A DNA stretch of 64,000 nucleotides from Parvularcula sp039818345. Its GTDB lineage: Bacteria; Pseudomonadota; Alphaproteobacteria; Caulobacterales; Parvularculaceae. Both the position numbers and the translations under genes were made by a program. Of the stretch, positions 1 to 8,280 are shown in pieces. Within the stretch, counting starts at the first letter, position 1; every line of letters begins with the position of its first letter. Where the stretch lies: assembly GCA_039818345.1 (NCBI GenBank), contig JBCBUC010000009.1, positions 53,722-117,721 of the forward strand, given 5' to 3'. The notes under the pieces are model-generated. The model did not search any database. It was not told where the DNA came from and saw only the letters and a program-made list of their open reading frames with translations.

Positions 1-98
1 GTGGTAGTGGATCGGCGCTAGCTAGGTAATAGGAGTTTGGATACTCGCCTTTTTTTTCGTTTGCATAAAGTACATTGATCATCGGCGCCTTCTCCGGT

Positions 99-818
99 TC
101 AGTCGCTGATGAACTCGAAGATCATCTCTTGGATCAGGTCAGCATTGATCTTTGTCTTCAAAGACGCAAGCGCCTGATCGGCCTGTTCGTCGGTCAGAAC
201 AATGCCCCGCCGCGCCTCTGCCAATTCCTCTGTGTACGCCTTGGTGAACTCTGGATGCGCCTGAAACGTCAGCACACGATCTCCGTATCGCAAGCCAGCG
301 ATCGGGCAAAAATCAGATGACGCGATCGTTTCAGCTTGGGCTGGCGCTCTTATCACTTGGTCTTGGTGCCACGCATAAAGAGCGATGTCTTGCGTCTGTC
401 CATTTGCTCCTTGCAACGTATAGTGCATCGCGCCAGCGCCAAAGCCTTTGTCGCTTTTTTCGACCTCGCCGCCGAGGGCCTGGGCAATGATCTGATGGCC
501 AAAACAGACGCCGACCATCTTTTTGCCGCTGTCATAGATCTGACGGATCAACTCCTCAAGCGGAGCGATCCAAGCATGATCTTCATAGACACCAAATTTT
601 GATCCTGTGACAACGAAGACATCATATTCCGTGATATCGTCGGGAAACTCTCCGTCTAGGATCGCAAATGTATCGGCGTCATCAGGCGCGCGACCCATGA
701 GAGCCTTGCACATATCGTCATAATCGCCGTGCCGCTCCTCCGAACCCGGCACAGACCGCCCCGTTTGAAGGACAGCCATCCGTTGAGACGAGGTGCCATT
801 CATCTTCACAAGTTCCAT
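99..818 (-). CDS. Class I glutamine amidotransferase-like hydrolase (PuuD-like role)
   Basis: Triad-type GATase1 domain, about 239 aa. The nucleophile elbow GVCFGHQ places the catalytic Cys near residue 105, and the HPEF motif gives His188 and Glu190. The fold resembles the stand-alone GMP-synthase-like amidotransferases. It is the last gene of a reverse operon behind an aldehyde dehydrogenase and a glutamine-synthetase-like ligase, so by context it may hydrolyse a gamma-glutamyl amide such as gamma-glutamyl-GABA, as PuuD does in the Puu pathway. That role is inferred. I chose the ATG at 818 because it overlaps the upstream stop as TGATG and has GGGGA about 9 nt upstream. A TTG lies one codon earlier. 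Confidence 0.85.
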   Translation of the reverse strand: MELVKMNGTSSQRMAVLQTGRSVPGSEERHGDYDDMCKALMGRAPDDADTFAILDGEFPDDITEYDVFVVTGSKFGVYEDHAWIAPLEELIRQIYDSGKKMVGVCFGHQIIAQALGGEVEKSDKGFGAGAMHYTLQGANGQTQDIALYAWHQDQVIRAPAQAETIASSDFCPIAGLRYGDRVLTFQAHPEFTKAYTEELAEARRGIVLTDEQADQALASLKTKINADLIQEMIFEFISD

Positions 819-2173
819 CAAACCGTCCCCAGATAAGCTTCGTACTCTGTCAGCGGCACCATCTCAGCAAACGTATCATATTCCTGTCGTTTGCAGGCAG
901 CGTAGACGTCATGCAGCAATGGATTGAAAACGTCCCGCATCCCATTTGACGTCGCAAACGCTTGGATGGCTCCCAACCAGGTGGTCGGCAATGTTGGTAG
1001 ACCACTCGCATAGGCGTTGCCTTGCAGGGGGGCTTGCGGTTCGATTTTTTGTTCAACCCCGTCGATAAGAGCGCCCATGATTGCTGCCAGGACGAGGTAA
1101 GGGTTTGCATCCGCGCCCGCCACTCGATGCTCAAGACGGCGGGCCTTATGATCACTGCTTGGTATACGGATCGATGCCGTTCGATTGTCATACCCCCACG
1201 ATACCGTGGTCGGCGCGTGCGTTCCTTCACGCAGACGCCGATAAGAATTCGCGTGGGGAGCAAAGACGAGCATCGATGCCGGCAAAGCCTTCAATATGCC
1301 GCCGACGGCATGGCGTAAGGTATCAGAACCATCTTCCGCGCCATTATCGAACAGATTGGCGCCAACACTATCGAGGACACTGATATGGGTATGCAGTCCG
1401 TTTCCGCACTGATCACCAAAAGGCTTCGCCATGAAGGTTGCGCCAACACCGTGCTGGCGAGCCACGTCCTTGACGATGTACTTTAAGCGTTGAGCGTCAT
1501 CGGCGGCGCGCAACGCGTCGGGGCGATGATCAAGATTGATTTCGAACTGACCACATCCACCTTCTGAAACAATGGCGCCTACCGGAATATCTGCCTTTTG
1601 ACATACCGTATAGATATCGTCGAGAATTTGATCGCTGTCTTTCAACTCATCGATCGAATACATCGCGTTAACCGATGACGACCGAAAAAGACCCGGGGCC
1701 TGCGTATGATCGCCGCCAGAAAGGTTATAGAAGCAAAACTCCATTTCCATGGCGCAGACGGCGGTCCACCCACGATCGCTGTATCGTTTGCACACGGAAG
1801 CGAGCGCATGACGAGGGTCGGCTTCGTAAGGCGCGCCATCCGCGCGGTGCATCCACAGGGGCATGAGCTCTGATCGAGCCCGTTCATGATGCAAAACCGG
1901 CGCCTGTTCAGAAATTGGCAGCAACACACCATCAACATCGCCGGTTTCCAGGATCTGTCCGCTACCGATCACGTCCCTGCCCCAAATATCAAGAAAAAGG
2001 GTAGCGAGCGGAAGTTTCATCTTCCCCCTTTTGAGCGCCTCGATTTCGGATGGAGGCAGTCTTTTGCCGCGGTAGACACCGTTCAGGTCACAGACCACCG
2101 CATAGAGGCTGGGAGTGCGTCCCTGCCTAGCCGTATATTCTAGACTGTCCTTATCGGCTTCCGTTTCTTGCAT
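818..2173 (-). CDS. Glutamine synthetase-family ligase (glutamate-polyamine ligase type), paralogue 1
   Basis: A 451 aa GS-fold protein of the length usual for gamma-glutamylpolyamine synthetases. The N-terminal beta-grasp contains a VVCDLNGVYRGKRLP segment. The catalytic domain has the metal-binding EMEF and GQFEIN motifs, the HTHISV histidine strand, NSYRR, and the NRTASIRIP and HRVAGADANPYL substrate/ATP segments. The family joins glutamate to an amine using ATP. The following amidotransferase and preceding aldehyde dehydrogenase support a gamma-glutamyl-polyamine intermediate rather than ammonia assimilation. It lies 32 nt after the dehydrogenase. The exact amine cannot be read from the sequence. 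Two more paralogues lie in the window (4952 and 23466). Confidence 0.88.
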   Translation of the reverse strand: MQETEADKDSLEYTARQGRTPSLYAVVCDLNGVYRGKRLPPSEIEALKRGKMKLPLATLFLDIWGRDVIGSGQILETGDVDGVLLPISEQAPVLHHERARSELMPLWMHRADGAPYEADPRHALASVCKRYSDRGWTAVCAMEMEFCFYNLSGGDHTQAPGLFRSSSVNAMYSIDELKDSDQILDDIYTVCQKADIPVGAIVSEGGCGQFEINLDHRPDALRAADDAQRLKYIVKDVARQHGVGATFMAKPFGDQCGNGLHTHISVLDSVGANLFDNGAEDGSDTLRHAVGGILKALPASMLVFAPHANSYRRLREGTHAPTTVSWGYDNRTASIRIPSSDHKARRLEHRVAGADANPYLVLAAIMGALIDGVEQKIEPQAPLQGNAYASGLPTLPTTWLGAIQAFATSNGMRDVFNPLLHDVYAACKRQEYDTFAEMVPLTEYEAYLGTV

Positions 2174-2205
2174 AACGCTCCATCAATCGAGGACACAGCA
2201 GACGA

Positions 2206-3696
2206 CTATGACAGCTGCAGCCAAATCGTCTTGAGCTCTGTGTACTTATCAAGCGCGTGAAGCGAACGATCGCGGCCGAACCCAGACTGCTTGAAGCCGC
2301 CGAACGGCGTGGTGATGTCGCTACCGTCCCAGCAGTTGATCCAAACATTTCCTGCACGGAGCTTGCGGCCAGCATAATGGGCGGTGTTGATGTCCCGGGT
2401 CCAAATCCCAGCCGCGAGGCCATAAATCGAGTCATTAGCGATCTTGATGGCTTCATCGAAATCGTCAAATGCGATCGCTGAGATGACTGGACCGAAAATT
2501 TCTTCCCGGGCGATCGTCATGTCATTGGTCACACCGTCGAACAGAGTCGGCGCCACGTAAAAACCACCGGAATTGGTCAACGCCTGTTCACCACCGCTCA
2601 CAAGCTGGGCACCCTCGGACTTACCCTTTTCGATGTAGCCGAGGACACGACTCATTTGCGATGCGTCAACAAGGGAGCCAAACTCCGTCTCAGGATCAAG
2701 AGGATCACCTGGCTCGAGGGTCCGCGCGATGGATGACACTTTGGCCAAGAATTCGTCTTTGATCTCACGTTGCACAAGCAGCCGGGAGCTGGCCGTGCAC
2801 ACTTGACCCTGGTCATAGAAGACGCCCCAAGCAGCAGCCTCAGCCGCCGCATCGAGATCTGGGCAGTCGGCCATGACGATCTGAGGGCTCTTACCGCCGC
2901 ACTCCAATCCCACGCGTTTCATATTGGATTGGGCCGCATACTCCATAATCAGTTTGCCAACAGCGGTCGAACCTGTGAACGCGATGGCGTCGACATCCAT
3001 ATGTTTGGCGAGCGGCGCACCGGCATCAATACCATTGCCGGTCACAACGTTGAAAACACCGTCCGGTATCCCTGCCGCTGCGGCTAACTCAGCGACCCGC
3101 AGGAGGGAGAGGCTCGTTTGCTCGGCAGGCTTCACAACGATGCTGTTACCCGCGGCCAGAGCAGGCGCAAACTTCCAAGAAGCCATCAACAGAGGAAAGT
3201 TCCAAGGAATAATCGCACCGACAACACCGACCGGTTCTCGAACAATCATCGACACGGCATTCGACGGGGACGGACCAAGCTCGTCGTTGATCTTGTTGAT
3301 CGCCTCGGCATAGTAGCGGACTGTTTCAACCGTTAACGGAATATCCGCACTTAAAGTGTTCTTGATCGGCTTACCGAGGTCCAAGGTCTCCAGCAGCGCC
3401 AATTCCTCGGCGTGAGACGCCAAAAGATCGGCAAACCGAAGAAGCACTTGCCGGCGCTCATTTGGGCTTTGGCCCTGCCAAACCCCGCTTTCAAAAGAAG
3501 CGCGCGCTGCGGCAACGGCGTTGTCGACATCGTCAACAGATCCTGCCGCGATCTGGGTCAACGTTGAGCCATCAATGGGCGAGATGGCGTCCATCGTTTT
3601 GCCGGATTGCGCGGGGACGAAGCGACCATTGATGAACGACTCGCTACGGAGAGACACTTTTGCAAGCGCACCTTCGATGCTGGGGGATGCTGTCAT
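2206..3696 (-). CDS. NAD(P)-dependent aldehyde dehydrogenase (PuuC-like)
   Basis: About 496 aa, full length for the ALDH superfamily. Visible motifs are PWNFPLLMASWK (cofactor-binding), FTGSTAVG, the general-base strand VGLECGGKSP, the catalytic cysteine in GQVCTASS, and EEIFGPV near the C-terminus. It probably oxidises an amino- or gamma-glutamylamino-aldehyde to the acid, the third step of the Puu route, as first gene of the operon with the ligase and amidotransferase. The open frame extends to 3759, but the ATG at 3696 gives the standard length and has an AAGAGAG Shine-Dalgarno about 9 nt upstream. Two GTGATCAC operator-like sites (3815, 3920) lie in its upstream gap. Substrate is inferred. 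Confidence 0.88.
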   Translation of the reverse strand: MTASPSIEGALAKVSLRSESFINGRFVPAQSGKTMDAISPIDGSTLTQIAAGSVDDVDNAVAAARASFESGVWQGQSPNERRQVLLRFADLLASHAEELALLETLDLGKPIKNTLSADIPLTVETVRYYAEAINKINDELGPSPSNAVSMIVREPVGVVGAIIPWNFPLLMASWKFAPALAAGNSIVVKPAEQTSLSLLRVAELAAAAGIPDGVFNVVTGNGIDAGAPLAKHMDVDAIAFTGSTAVGKLIMEYAAQSNMKRVGLECGGKSPQIVMADCPDLDAAAEAAAWGVFYDQGQVCTASSRLLVQREIKDEFLAKVSSIARTLEPGDPLDPETEFGSLVDASQMSRVLGYIEKGKSEGAQLVSGGEQALTNSGGFYVAPTLFDGVTNDMTIAREEIFGPVISAIAFDDFDEAIKIANDSIYGLAAGIWTRDINTAHYAGRKLRAGNVWINCWDGSDITTPFGGFKQSGFGRDRSLHALDKYTELKTIWLQLS

Positions 3697-3809
3697 GATC
3701 TCGAACTCTCTTGAATGACCGGGGTCCGCATCGCTCATGGCAGCCCCTACGATACGCAAAGAACTAGGACGATTTATCGATGAGACACTGCTTTTTCAAG
3801 AATGATCGG

Positions 3810-3827
3810 CAAATGTGATCACAAATA
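3810..3827. promoter_or_regulatory. GTGATCAC palindrome (candidate GntR operator)
   Basis: Perfect 10-bp palindrome TGTGATCACA at 3814-3823, about 120 nt upstream of the aldehyde dehydrogenase start and between it and the GntR gene. It belongs to a set of seven intergenic copies in this window. The regulator assignment is inference. Confidence 0.6.
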
Positions 3828-3914
3828 ACAGCACGTGGATTCGCGTTTGGAAGGTCGGAAGCACCCGTTCCACAAGGCTCAATAGCGACGATTTAGCGCC
3901 GGAGAAGAGATCAT

Positions 3915-3932
3915 CAATCGTGATCACAAGCG
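3915..3932. promoter_or_regulatory. GTGATCAC palindrome (candidate GntR operator)
   Basis: Second copy in the same gap, GTGATCAC at 3920-3927 with a CAATC left flank, just past the 3' end of the GntR gene. Read on the reverse strand it continues as GTGATCACGATTGA, the same extended form seen at 33534. The spacing of the two copies is about 105 bp. Confidence 0.6.
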
Positions 3933-3953
3933 CCCAACCGCGATGCGGTGGAG

Positions 3954-4691
3954 CTAGCCTTCAGCGGTAAAATCCGAGGCTGCGATGTTGTCCATCCCAT
4001 GCAAAATGTCTTGCCGCACCGCCTCTCGCAGCGCGTCGGGATCATGCTCTTCGATCGCTTGAACGATTTCTTTGTGGTGATCGTCGGTGAGACACGATGT
4101 GCCCAGACGGCCAATCACGACCCGCATGAACGGCCCGACCCGCATCCAAAGGCTTTCCACCAGATCAAGCAACACCGTTGCTTCGGACGCCCGGTAGAGA
4201 GCGAAATGAAATTCGCTGTTATATTGAGAGTATTGGTTTGCATCACCTCGGCGGATTGCAGCGTCGAGCGAGGCGTCAATCTTCTCGAGCTCTCGCAGCA
4301 GCTTCTTCCGATCCCGCGGCTGTCCATCGAGCCTGATCAAGGCGCGCTCGGCAAGCGTTGGCTCAAGCCAAAGCCGCGCCGCCTTGATCTCGTCGAGTTT
4401 GTCTTCGGTCATGCGCGCGATCGAGACGCGCCTTGTTCCTGTGAATTCCAGAGCTCCCCGAGCGGCGAGGCGGCGTATGGCCTCCCTCGCCGGCATCGCG
4501 CTGACATCAAACTCAGCCGCGATGCCCCGCACCGACAACACGCGGCCGGGGCTGAGCCGTCCTGAAATCAGGGCTTCGCGCAGCCGCTCATACACCTGCT
4601 CATGCATCGCGACGTTGCCGTCCGACGCAGGTTCGTTGTCTCCACCCTCCTTAGAGGGCTTGCGATCGTAGATTTTCTCCAGAGCAGCCAT
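3954..4691 (-). CDS. GntR family transcriptional regulator, FadR/FCD type
   Basis: About 245 aa. The N-terminal winged HTH (roughly residues 30-95) contains VYERLREALISGRL, SVRGIAAEFDVSAMPAREAIRRL and an ARGALEF wing. The C-terminal part is an all-helical FCD ligand-binding domain. It sits between the reverse aldehyde dehydrogenase-ligase-amidotransferase operon and the divergent forward ligase operon, and GTGATCAC palindromes flank it on both sides, so it is the natural candidate for the local polyamine-responsive repressor. FCD regulators usually bind small carboxylates or amino compounds. I chose the ATG at 4691; a TTG at 4703 is the alternative. Confidence 0.88.
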   Translation of the reverse strand: MAALEKIYDRKPSKEGGDNEPASDGNVAMHEQVYERLREALISGRLSPGRVLSVRGIAAEFDVSAMPAREAIRRLAARGALEFTGTRRVSIARMTEDKLDEIKAARLWLEPTLAERALIRLDGQPRDRKKLLRELEKIDASLDAAIRRGDANQYSQYNSEFHFALYRASEATVLLDLVESLWMRVGPFMRVVIGRLGTSCLTDDHHKEIVQAIEEHDPDALREAVRQDILHGMDNIAASDFTAEG

Positions 4692-4828
4692 TATTTTTTC
4701 CAAGGATGTGATTGGCTTAGCTGTAATGCCCGTGCTTACACTGTGGGTATCTGGGGTGCCATCACAAATTCGACAACGGTGACCAAGTCATGCATGCTCC
4801 TCTTTGCAAAGCGGGCCATAAGCAAGTA

Positions 4829-4846
4829 GGGTTGTGATCACGTTTT
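4829..4846. promoter_or_regulatory. GTGATCAC palindrome in divergent promoter region
   Basis: GTGATCAC at 4834-4841 between the GntR gene (reverse) and the forward ligase operon. A consensus-like -35 box TTGACA starts 4 nt further on at 4846, although the matching -10 region near 4869 is weak. The site is placed to control the forward operon and possibly the regulator itself. Confidence 0.6.
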
Positions 4847-4951
4847 TGACATTGCTTCATCCCAAGCAATATCGAGCCGTTAATCTAAGGTGTTCGGCAC
4901 GCCGGTTCCTAATTGGTCCCGCCGAATGCAAACCGGGCGCAAGTCATTAAG

Positions 4952-6301
4952 ATGAACACGGAAGAACTCAATAGCTGGCTGACGGCCAACCGGATCGGAG
5001 AGGTGTCCTGCCTTGTGCCCGACCTTAACGGTTCGGCGCGCGGGAAATCGATGACGCCGACGCTGTTCTTGGACGCGCACAAGAACCAAAGCCTCCGCAT
5101 TCCCGAAGCAACGTATGCGATCAATGCGCATGGTGAGTTCACCACCAACGATTTTATTGACGAGTCGGAAAAGGACCTCTCCATGATCGGGGACCTTTCG
5201 ACGCTTCATTTGATACCCTGGGCGAAAGAAAACACCGCCTGCGTGATCTGCGACGGGTGTTCTGTGGATGGAAGTCCATCACCGATTGCACCGCGGCAAG
5301 TCCTTAAAAGCATTGTGTCTCGTTATCACGAGTTGGGCCTCGAGCCGATCATCGGCCCAGAGGTGGAGTTCTATTTGATCGCCAAGTTCGAGGAAACGAT
5401 CGCCGAACCTCATCCGCCTAAAGGCGCCTCTGGATTGGCCGAATTTGGTCAATATGCATACAGTCTTGATGCGATCGATGAATTCGATGACTTTTTCGAA
5501 GAACTCTACGATTTCGCCGAAGTTCAAAATATTGAAATCGATACCATTATTCACGAAGAGGGCCCGTGCCAGTTTGAGATAAATCTCAAACACAGCACGG
5601 CCCTCAAAGTCGCCGACCAATTATTTCTGTTCAAACGATTGGCCCGGCATGCCGCAAAGCGCCATGGATTTTTCGTCACGTTCATGGCCAAACCGTACGC
5701 TGAAGAAATGGGTAGCTCTATCCACCTTCACCAAAGCCTGGTCGACCTTAAAACTGGTAAGAATGTCTTCGCCAATGAAGACGGCAGCGATAGTGAGCTC
5801 TTCTCCCACTACATTGGTGGCCTGCAGCGGTTTACGCCATCGGTGATGCCGCTCATTGCTCCGTACACGAATTCTTATAACCGGTTCGAGGCGTATATGA
5901 GTGCGCCAACCAATGTTCATTGGAGCCGAGACAACAGGACCGTCGGCCTTCGCGTACCTGAAAGCTCGGCTTCCGCTCGCCGTATCGAGAACCGGATCCC
6001 TGGCTCAGACGTTAATCCCTACCTCGCCATCGCCGCTTCGCTTGTCTGCGGATTAATCGGCATCGACGAGAAGATCGAACGAAAGAGCGAATTTATTGGC
6101 CAGAGCGCTGAGGATAACCGGCGGACACTTCCTAAAACCCTCACAGAGGCAGTCAGCAAATTTCGCGGCTGCGAGGAATTGAGGAAATATCTTGGCGACG
6201 CGTTGGTATCGACCTTCGCTGACGTCAAACAAGACGAATACGAACATAGATCGAGCGTCCTTAGCCCATGGGATGTTCGATATCTGATGGTTAACGCTTA
6301 A
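4952..6301 (+). CDS. Glutamine synthetase-family ligase, paralogue 2
   Basis: About 449 aa GS-fold protein of the glutamate-polyamine ligase type. Motifs include the N-terminal CLVPDLNGSARGK, GPEVEFYL (metal-binding Glu), GPCQFEINLKHS, SSIHLHQSL (His strand), NSYNRFE and ENRIPGSDVNPYL. First gene of a long forward operon that also encodes an aminotransferase, an acetyltransferase, two FAD enzymes and a GcvT-like transferase. It differs clearly from paralogue 1 at the N-terminus, so substrates may differ. The frame opens at a TTG (4913), but the ATG at 4952 matches the family N-terminus. The operator-like palindrome at 4834 lies about 110 nt upstream. Confidence 0.87.
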   Translation: MNTEELNSWLTANRIGEVSCLVPDLNGSARGKSMTPTLFLDAHKNQSLRIPEATYAINAHGEFTTNDFIDESEKDLSMIGDLSTLHLIPWAKENTACVICDGCSVDGSPSPIAPRQVLKSIVSRYHELGLEPIIGPEVEFYLIAKFEETIAEPHPPKGASGLAEFGQYAYSLDAIDEFDDFFEELYDFAEVQNIEIDTIIHEEGPCQFEINLKHSTALKVADQLFLFKRLARHAAKRHGFFVTFMAKPYAEEMGSSIHLHQSLVDLKTGKNVFANEDGSDSELFSHYIGGLQRFTPSVMPLIAPYTNSYNRFEAYMSAPTNVHWSRDNRTVGLRVPESSASARRIENRIPGSDVNPYLAIAASLVCGLIGIDEKIERKSEFIGQSAEDNRRTLPKTLTEAVSKFRGCEELRKYLGDALVSTFADVKQDEYEHRSSVLSPWDVRYLMVNA

Positions 6302-6316
6302 GTGTAAGGAACGAAC

Positions 6317-7732
6317 ATGTCGGAGCAACTGTCGCCCGGTGGCCCAAGTGTCGCTGACCTTGGAGCCAACAACACGCGCTATATCCAAGATCTTGATAAC
6401 GCGCACCACCTTCATCCGTTTACGGTTCACCATGAATTGCGCGACAGCAATCCGCGTGTCATCTCGCACGGTAAGGGCGTTTACCTGTGGGACTCAGACG
6501 GCAACAAGATTGTCGATGGCATGGCTGGTCTCTGGTGTGTTCAAGTCGGATACGGGGTGGAAGAGCTTGCAGAAACAGCCGCCGATGCCATCCGTTCTTT
6601 AAGCTATTACAACACCTTCTTCCAAACCACGACGCCGCATGCGGCGGAACTGAGCGCACTTGTTGCGAAGAAGACACCAGCTGACCTCAACCAAATTTTC
6701 TTTGCCTCATCTGGTTCGGAAGCCAACGATTCGGCGATCAAGTTCATCTGGTATTATTGGAACATCAAAGGGCAACCGAAGAAGAAGCATATTATTGCCC
6801 GCGACCGCGCCTATCACGGAACAACGGTGGCGGCCGCTAGCCTCACCGGCCTGCCGTTTATGCATGATATCTTTGATCTGCCACTTCCGCAGATGCATCA
6901 CGTTGGTCCGACACCGCACTATTTTGCTTATGGCGAAGCTGGAGAGAGCGAAGACGAGTTCGCCCAACGATGCGCACAGGCCGTCGAAGACAAAATTCTC
7001 GAGCTGGGGCCAGAAAACGTGGCCGCCTTTATCGGCGAGCCAGTGATGGGCGCTGGCGGCTTGATGCTTCCTCCAAAGGGCTATTGGCCGATGGTCGAGG
7101 CGATCTGTCGGAAGTATGATGTTCTTCTTTGGGCTGATGAAGTGATCTGCGGCTTTGGACGGACGGGATCATGGTTCGGCAGCCAGACCTATGGCTTTAC
7201 ACCCGACCTCATCACGATGGCAAAGGGCATGTCGAGCGGGTATGTGCCAATGTCGGCGGTTGCACTTAACGACGAGATTGCCAACACCTTGGTGGACGCC
7301 GATACCGAGATGGCGCACGGCTTCACCTACTCCGGACACCCCGTTTCAAGTGCTGTATCGATGAGGAACATCGAACTCATCGAGGAATGGGGACTGGTGA
7401 CCAAAACGGGCGGTGAGACGGGCGATCATTTCCAGAAACGCCTATCAGAACTCAATGATCACCCTCTGATTGGTCAAACCCGCGGCATTGGCATGCTGGG
7501 TGCGATGGAACTCGTCCGAGATAAAACGACAAATGAGCGGTTTGATGACGACGCATCCGCAGGGACCGTTTGCCGGAACAATTGCTTCAAAACTGGCGTG
7601 GTGATGCGGGCTGTGGGTGACACCATGTTCCTCTCGCCGCCGCTGGTGATGAGCCGTGATGAGATTGACGAGATGTTCGGTTTGATCCGGACCAGTCTTG
7701 ATTTAACGCTGGATGAGCTAAGGACCTCTTAA
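6317..7732 (+). CDS. Class III aminotransferase, polyamine:pyruvate type (SpuC-like)
   Basis: 471 aa PLP enzyme of fold type I. Visible are FASSGSEANDSAIK (PLP phosphate site), DRAYHGTT, GEPVMGAGG, LLWADEVICGFGRTG and the Schiff-base lysine in TMAKGMSSGY. Length and motifs match putrescine/cadaverine-pyruvate aminotransferases such as SpuC, which convert a terminal amine to an aldehyde with alanine as co-product. It starts 15 nt after the ligase stop with an AAGGAAC ribosome-binding site, so the two are co-transcribed. Alanine produced here could feed the alanine dehydrogenase at 22049. Exact amine specificity is not visible. Confidence 0.88.
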   Translation: MSEQLSPGGPSVADLGANNTRYIQDLDNAHHLHPFTVHHELRDSNPRVISHGKGVYLWDSDGNKIVDGMAGLWCVQVGYGVEELAETAADAIRSLSYYNTFFQTTTPHAAELSALVAKKTPADLNQIFFASSGSEANDSAIKFIWYYWNIKGQPKKKHIIARDRAYHGTTVAAASLTGLPFMHDIFDLPLPQMHHVGPTPHYFAYGEAGESEDEFAQRCAQAVEDKILELGPENVAAFIGEPVMGAGGLMLPPKGYWPMVEAICRKYDVLLWADEVICGFGRTGSWFGSQTYGFTPDLITMAKGMSSGYVPMSAVALNDEIANTLVDADTEMAHGFTYSGHPVSSAVSMRNIELIEEWGLVTKTGGETGDHFQKRLSELNDHPLIGQTRGIGMLGAMELVRDKTTNERFDDDASAGTVCRNNCFKTGVVMRAVGDTMFLSPPLVMSRDEIDEMFGLIRTSLDLTLDELRTS

Positions 7733-7801
7733 GCGCGTTTCGCCTTTCAGGTGCGTCGTACTGGACACTTTTATTTATCTATTCGTGTAGGGTTCTTTTC
7801 T

Positions 7802-8254
7802 ATGGGGCAAATCGTTCGAGGTCAGCTTGCGCATCTCGATGAGATCGCCCCTCTTTTTGACGCTTACCGGCAATTTTATGAACAGCCTGCTGATCTAGAG
7901 GGAGCGAAAGCCTATCTAAAACAACGGCTAGCGGATGATGATGCGATTGTCTTTTTAGCCAAGGGGAGCAACGGTAACGTCATCGGCTTCACCCTCCTCT
8001 ACCCCACGTTTTGTTCGGTCGAAATGCGCCACGTCTTTGTTCTCTATGACCTCTTCGTCGCCCCGACGGCACGACGACGAGGCGTCGGGGAAAAGCTGCT
8101 GAGCACCGCTCAAGAGCACGCAAGAGACGCAGGCGCTGCGTGGTTAAAGCTTGAAACCGCGTATACAAATAATAGTGCTCAATCGCTCTACGAAAAACTA
8201 GGTTGGGAGCGCGACAACGAGTTTCACACCTATATCTTCTCACTGACCGACTGA
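7802..8254 (+). CDS. GNAT family N-acetyltransferase
   Basis: About 150 aa. Contains the GNAT core: a beta4 strand with HVFVLYDLFV, the acetyl-CoA pyrophosphate loop ARRRGVGEKLL (Q/RxxGxG/A type), and the terminal NNSAQSLYEKLGWERD motif. It most likely acetylates an amine; in a polyamine operon, acetylation of a polyamine or a degradation intermediate is plausible but unproven. A GTG at 7751 would add 17 residues. The ATG at 7802, preceded by TAGGG, fits the fold better. It lies between the aminotransferase and the first FAD oxidoreductase with short gaps on both sides. Confidence 0.82.
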   Translation: MGQIVRGQLAHLDEIAPLFDAYRQFYEQPADLEGAKAYLKQRLADDDAIVFLAKGSNGNVIGFTLLYPTFCSVEMRHVFVLYDLFVAPTARRRGVGEKLLSTAQEHARDAGAAWLKLETAYTNNSAQSLYEKLGWERDNEFHTYIFSLTD

Positions 8255-8280
8255 CACGACATCTTTGTAGGAATGGTTTT

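Noticed and set aside
3948..4565. Long forward frame (205 aa) antisense to the GntR gene
   Set aside because: Composition is that of a shadow of a real gene; the opposite strand encodes a clear regulator.
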